Below, piece after piece: positions 63,801-64,000 of a stretch of 64,000 nt of DNA. The notes under the pieces are model-generated. The model searched no databases, had not been told where the DNA came from, and was given only the letters and a program-made list of their open reading frames with translations. The translations under genes were made by a program, and so were the position numbers. This DNA comes from Triatoma infestans (lineage: Eukaryota > Arthropoda > Insecta > Hemiptera > Reduviidae): positions 1 to 64,000 of the forward strand of contig JAAEAF010001949.1 in assembly GCA_011037195.1 (NCBI GenBank), given 5' to 3'. Positions within the stretch are counted from its first letter, which is position 1, and every line of letters begins with the position of its first letter.

Positions 63801-64000
63801 GAAGGGAGTTAGTTTTACTAGTGTACAAAATGTTACAGTATACAAATTCGCGATTTGCCAATCATAAATGCTCCATTAAAATGCACGACCTTTTTTTGTA
63901 TTAGGTCCCCTTTTCCTTAATCGATGTTCCAAAAGTATTTTATTACTTTTTCTCATTATTTTAAAATTGCGATCGTCACAAATTATCGAAATGTGTTTTT

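Overview
No host protein-coding gene, rRNA gene or free-standing tRNA gene could be supported in this window. The sequence is strongly AT-rich, full of poly-A/T runs and microsatellites, and nearly every recognisable coding trace is a decayed piece of a transposable element. The mix of R1-clade and Jockey-like non-LTR retrotransposons, I-like LINEs with RNase H, Penelope-like elements and tRNA-derived SINEs points to an arthropod nuclear genome, most likely an insect. Species and order cannot be fixed from the sequence. All family names below are local labels.

Elements used throughout: SINE-A (tRNA-derived; tail types A1 and A2), SINE-B and SINE-C (tRNA-derived); LTR-1 to LTR-4 (LTR-like units, the best bounded by TGTAATG...CATTACA with 4-bp target duplications); LTR-5 (unit with a TGTTCGGTATTTA terminus); repeat E (older LTR-like repeat); MOD (a large repeat built from roughly 290-bp modules, with ACTTTCTCTTACTC / GAGTAAGAGAAAGT near its ends).

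Layout. 1-5 kb: LTR-5 fragment, SINE-A1, a hammerhead-ribozyme-like motif, an R1-clade LINE with a 53-bp target duplication, and broken SINE-A copies. 5-13 kb: LTR-4 pieces, a duplicated 115-bp block, two MOD copies and an inserted SINE-B. 12.7-20.4 kb: SINE-A2, solo LTR-1, an I-like LINE end, a split MOD copy, an inverted repeat, solo LTR-2 and a Jockey remnant. 21-28.5 kb: SINE-B, a hairpin-bearing repeat, an inverted-repeat element, a Penelope-like C-terminus, repeat E interrupted by solo LTR-3, and a second solo LTR-2. 29.6-38.7 kb: 98-bp tandem repeat, transposase tail with a PHD-like finger, decayed LINE with RT and RNase H, SINE-A1, LINE relic, hAT-like end, SINE-C and an I-like LINE. 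39-52 kb: sparse AT-rich DNA, LTR-4 split by a LINE, a fold-back element, repeat E with nested LTR-1, and LINE relics. 52.7-64 kb: two I-like LINE ends in MOD DNA, SINE-B, SINE-A2, a Jockey RT fragment, a long MOD copy, a 103-bp triple repeat, a Penelope-like GIY-YIG relic and an I-like LINE end.

The most interesting signals are: (1) several RNA-like motifs ending in GAAAC-GTY, one of which carries a complete hammerhead core (CTGATGA, GAAA, GTC) inside a repeat present three times; (2) a SINE subfamily that appears to share its 3' tail with a LINE in the same window; (3) four bounded solo LTRs with exact 4-bp duplications and one with a single mismatch, one of them confirmed by an empty site 1.5 kb away; and (4) the modular MOD element.
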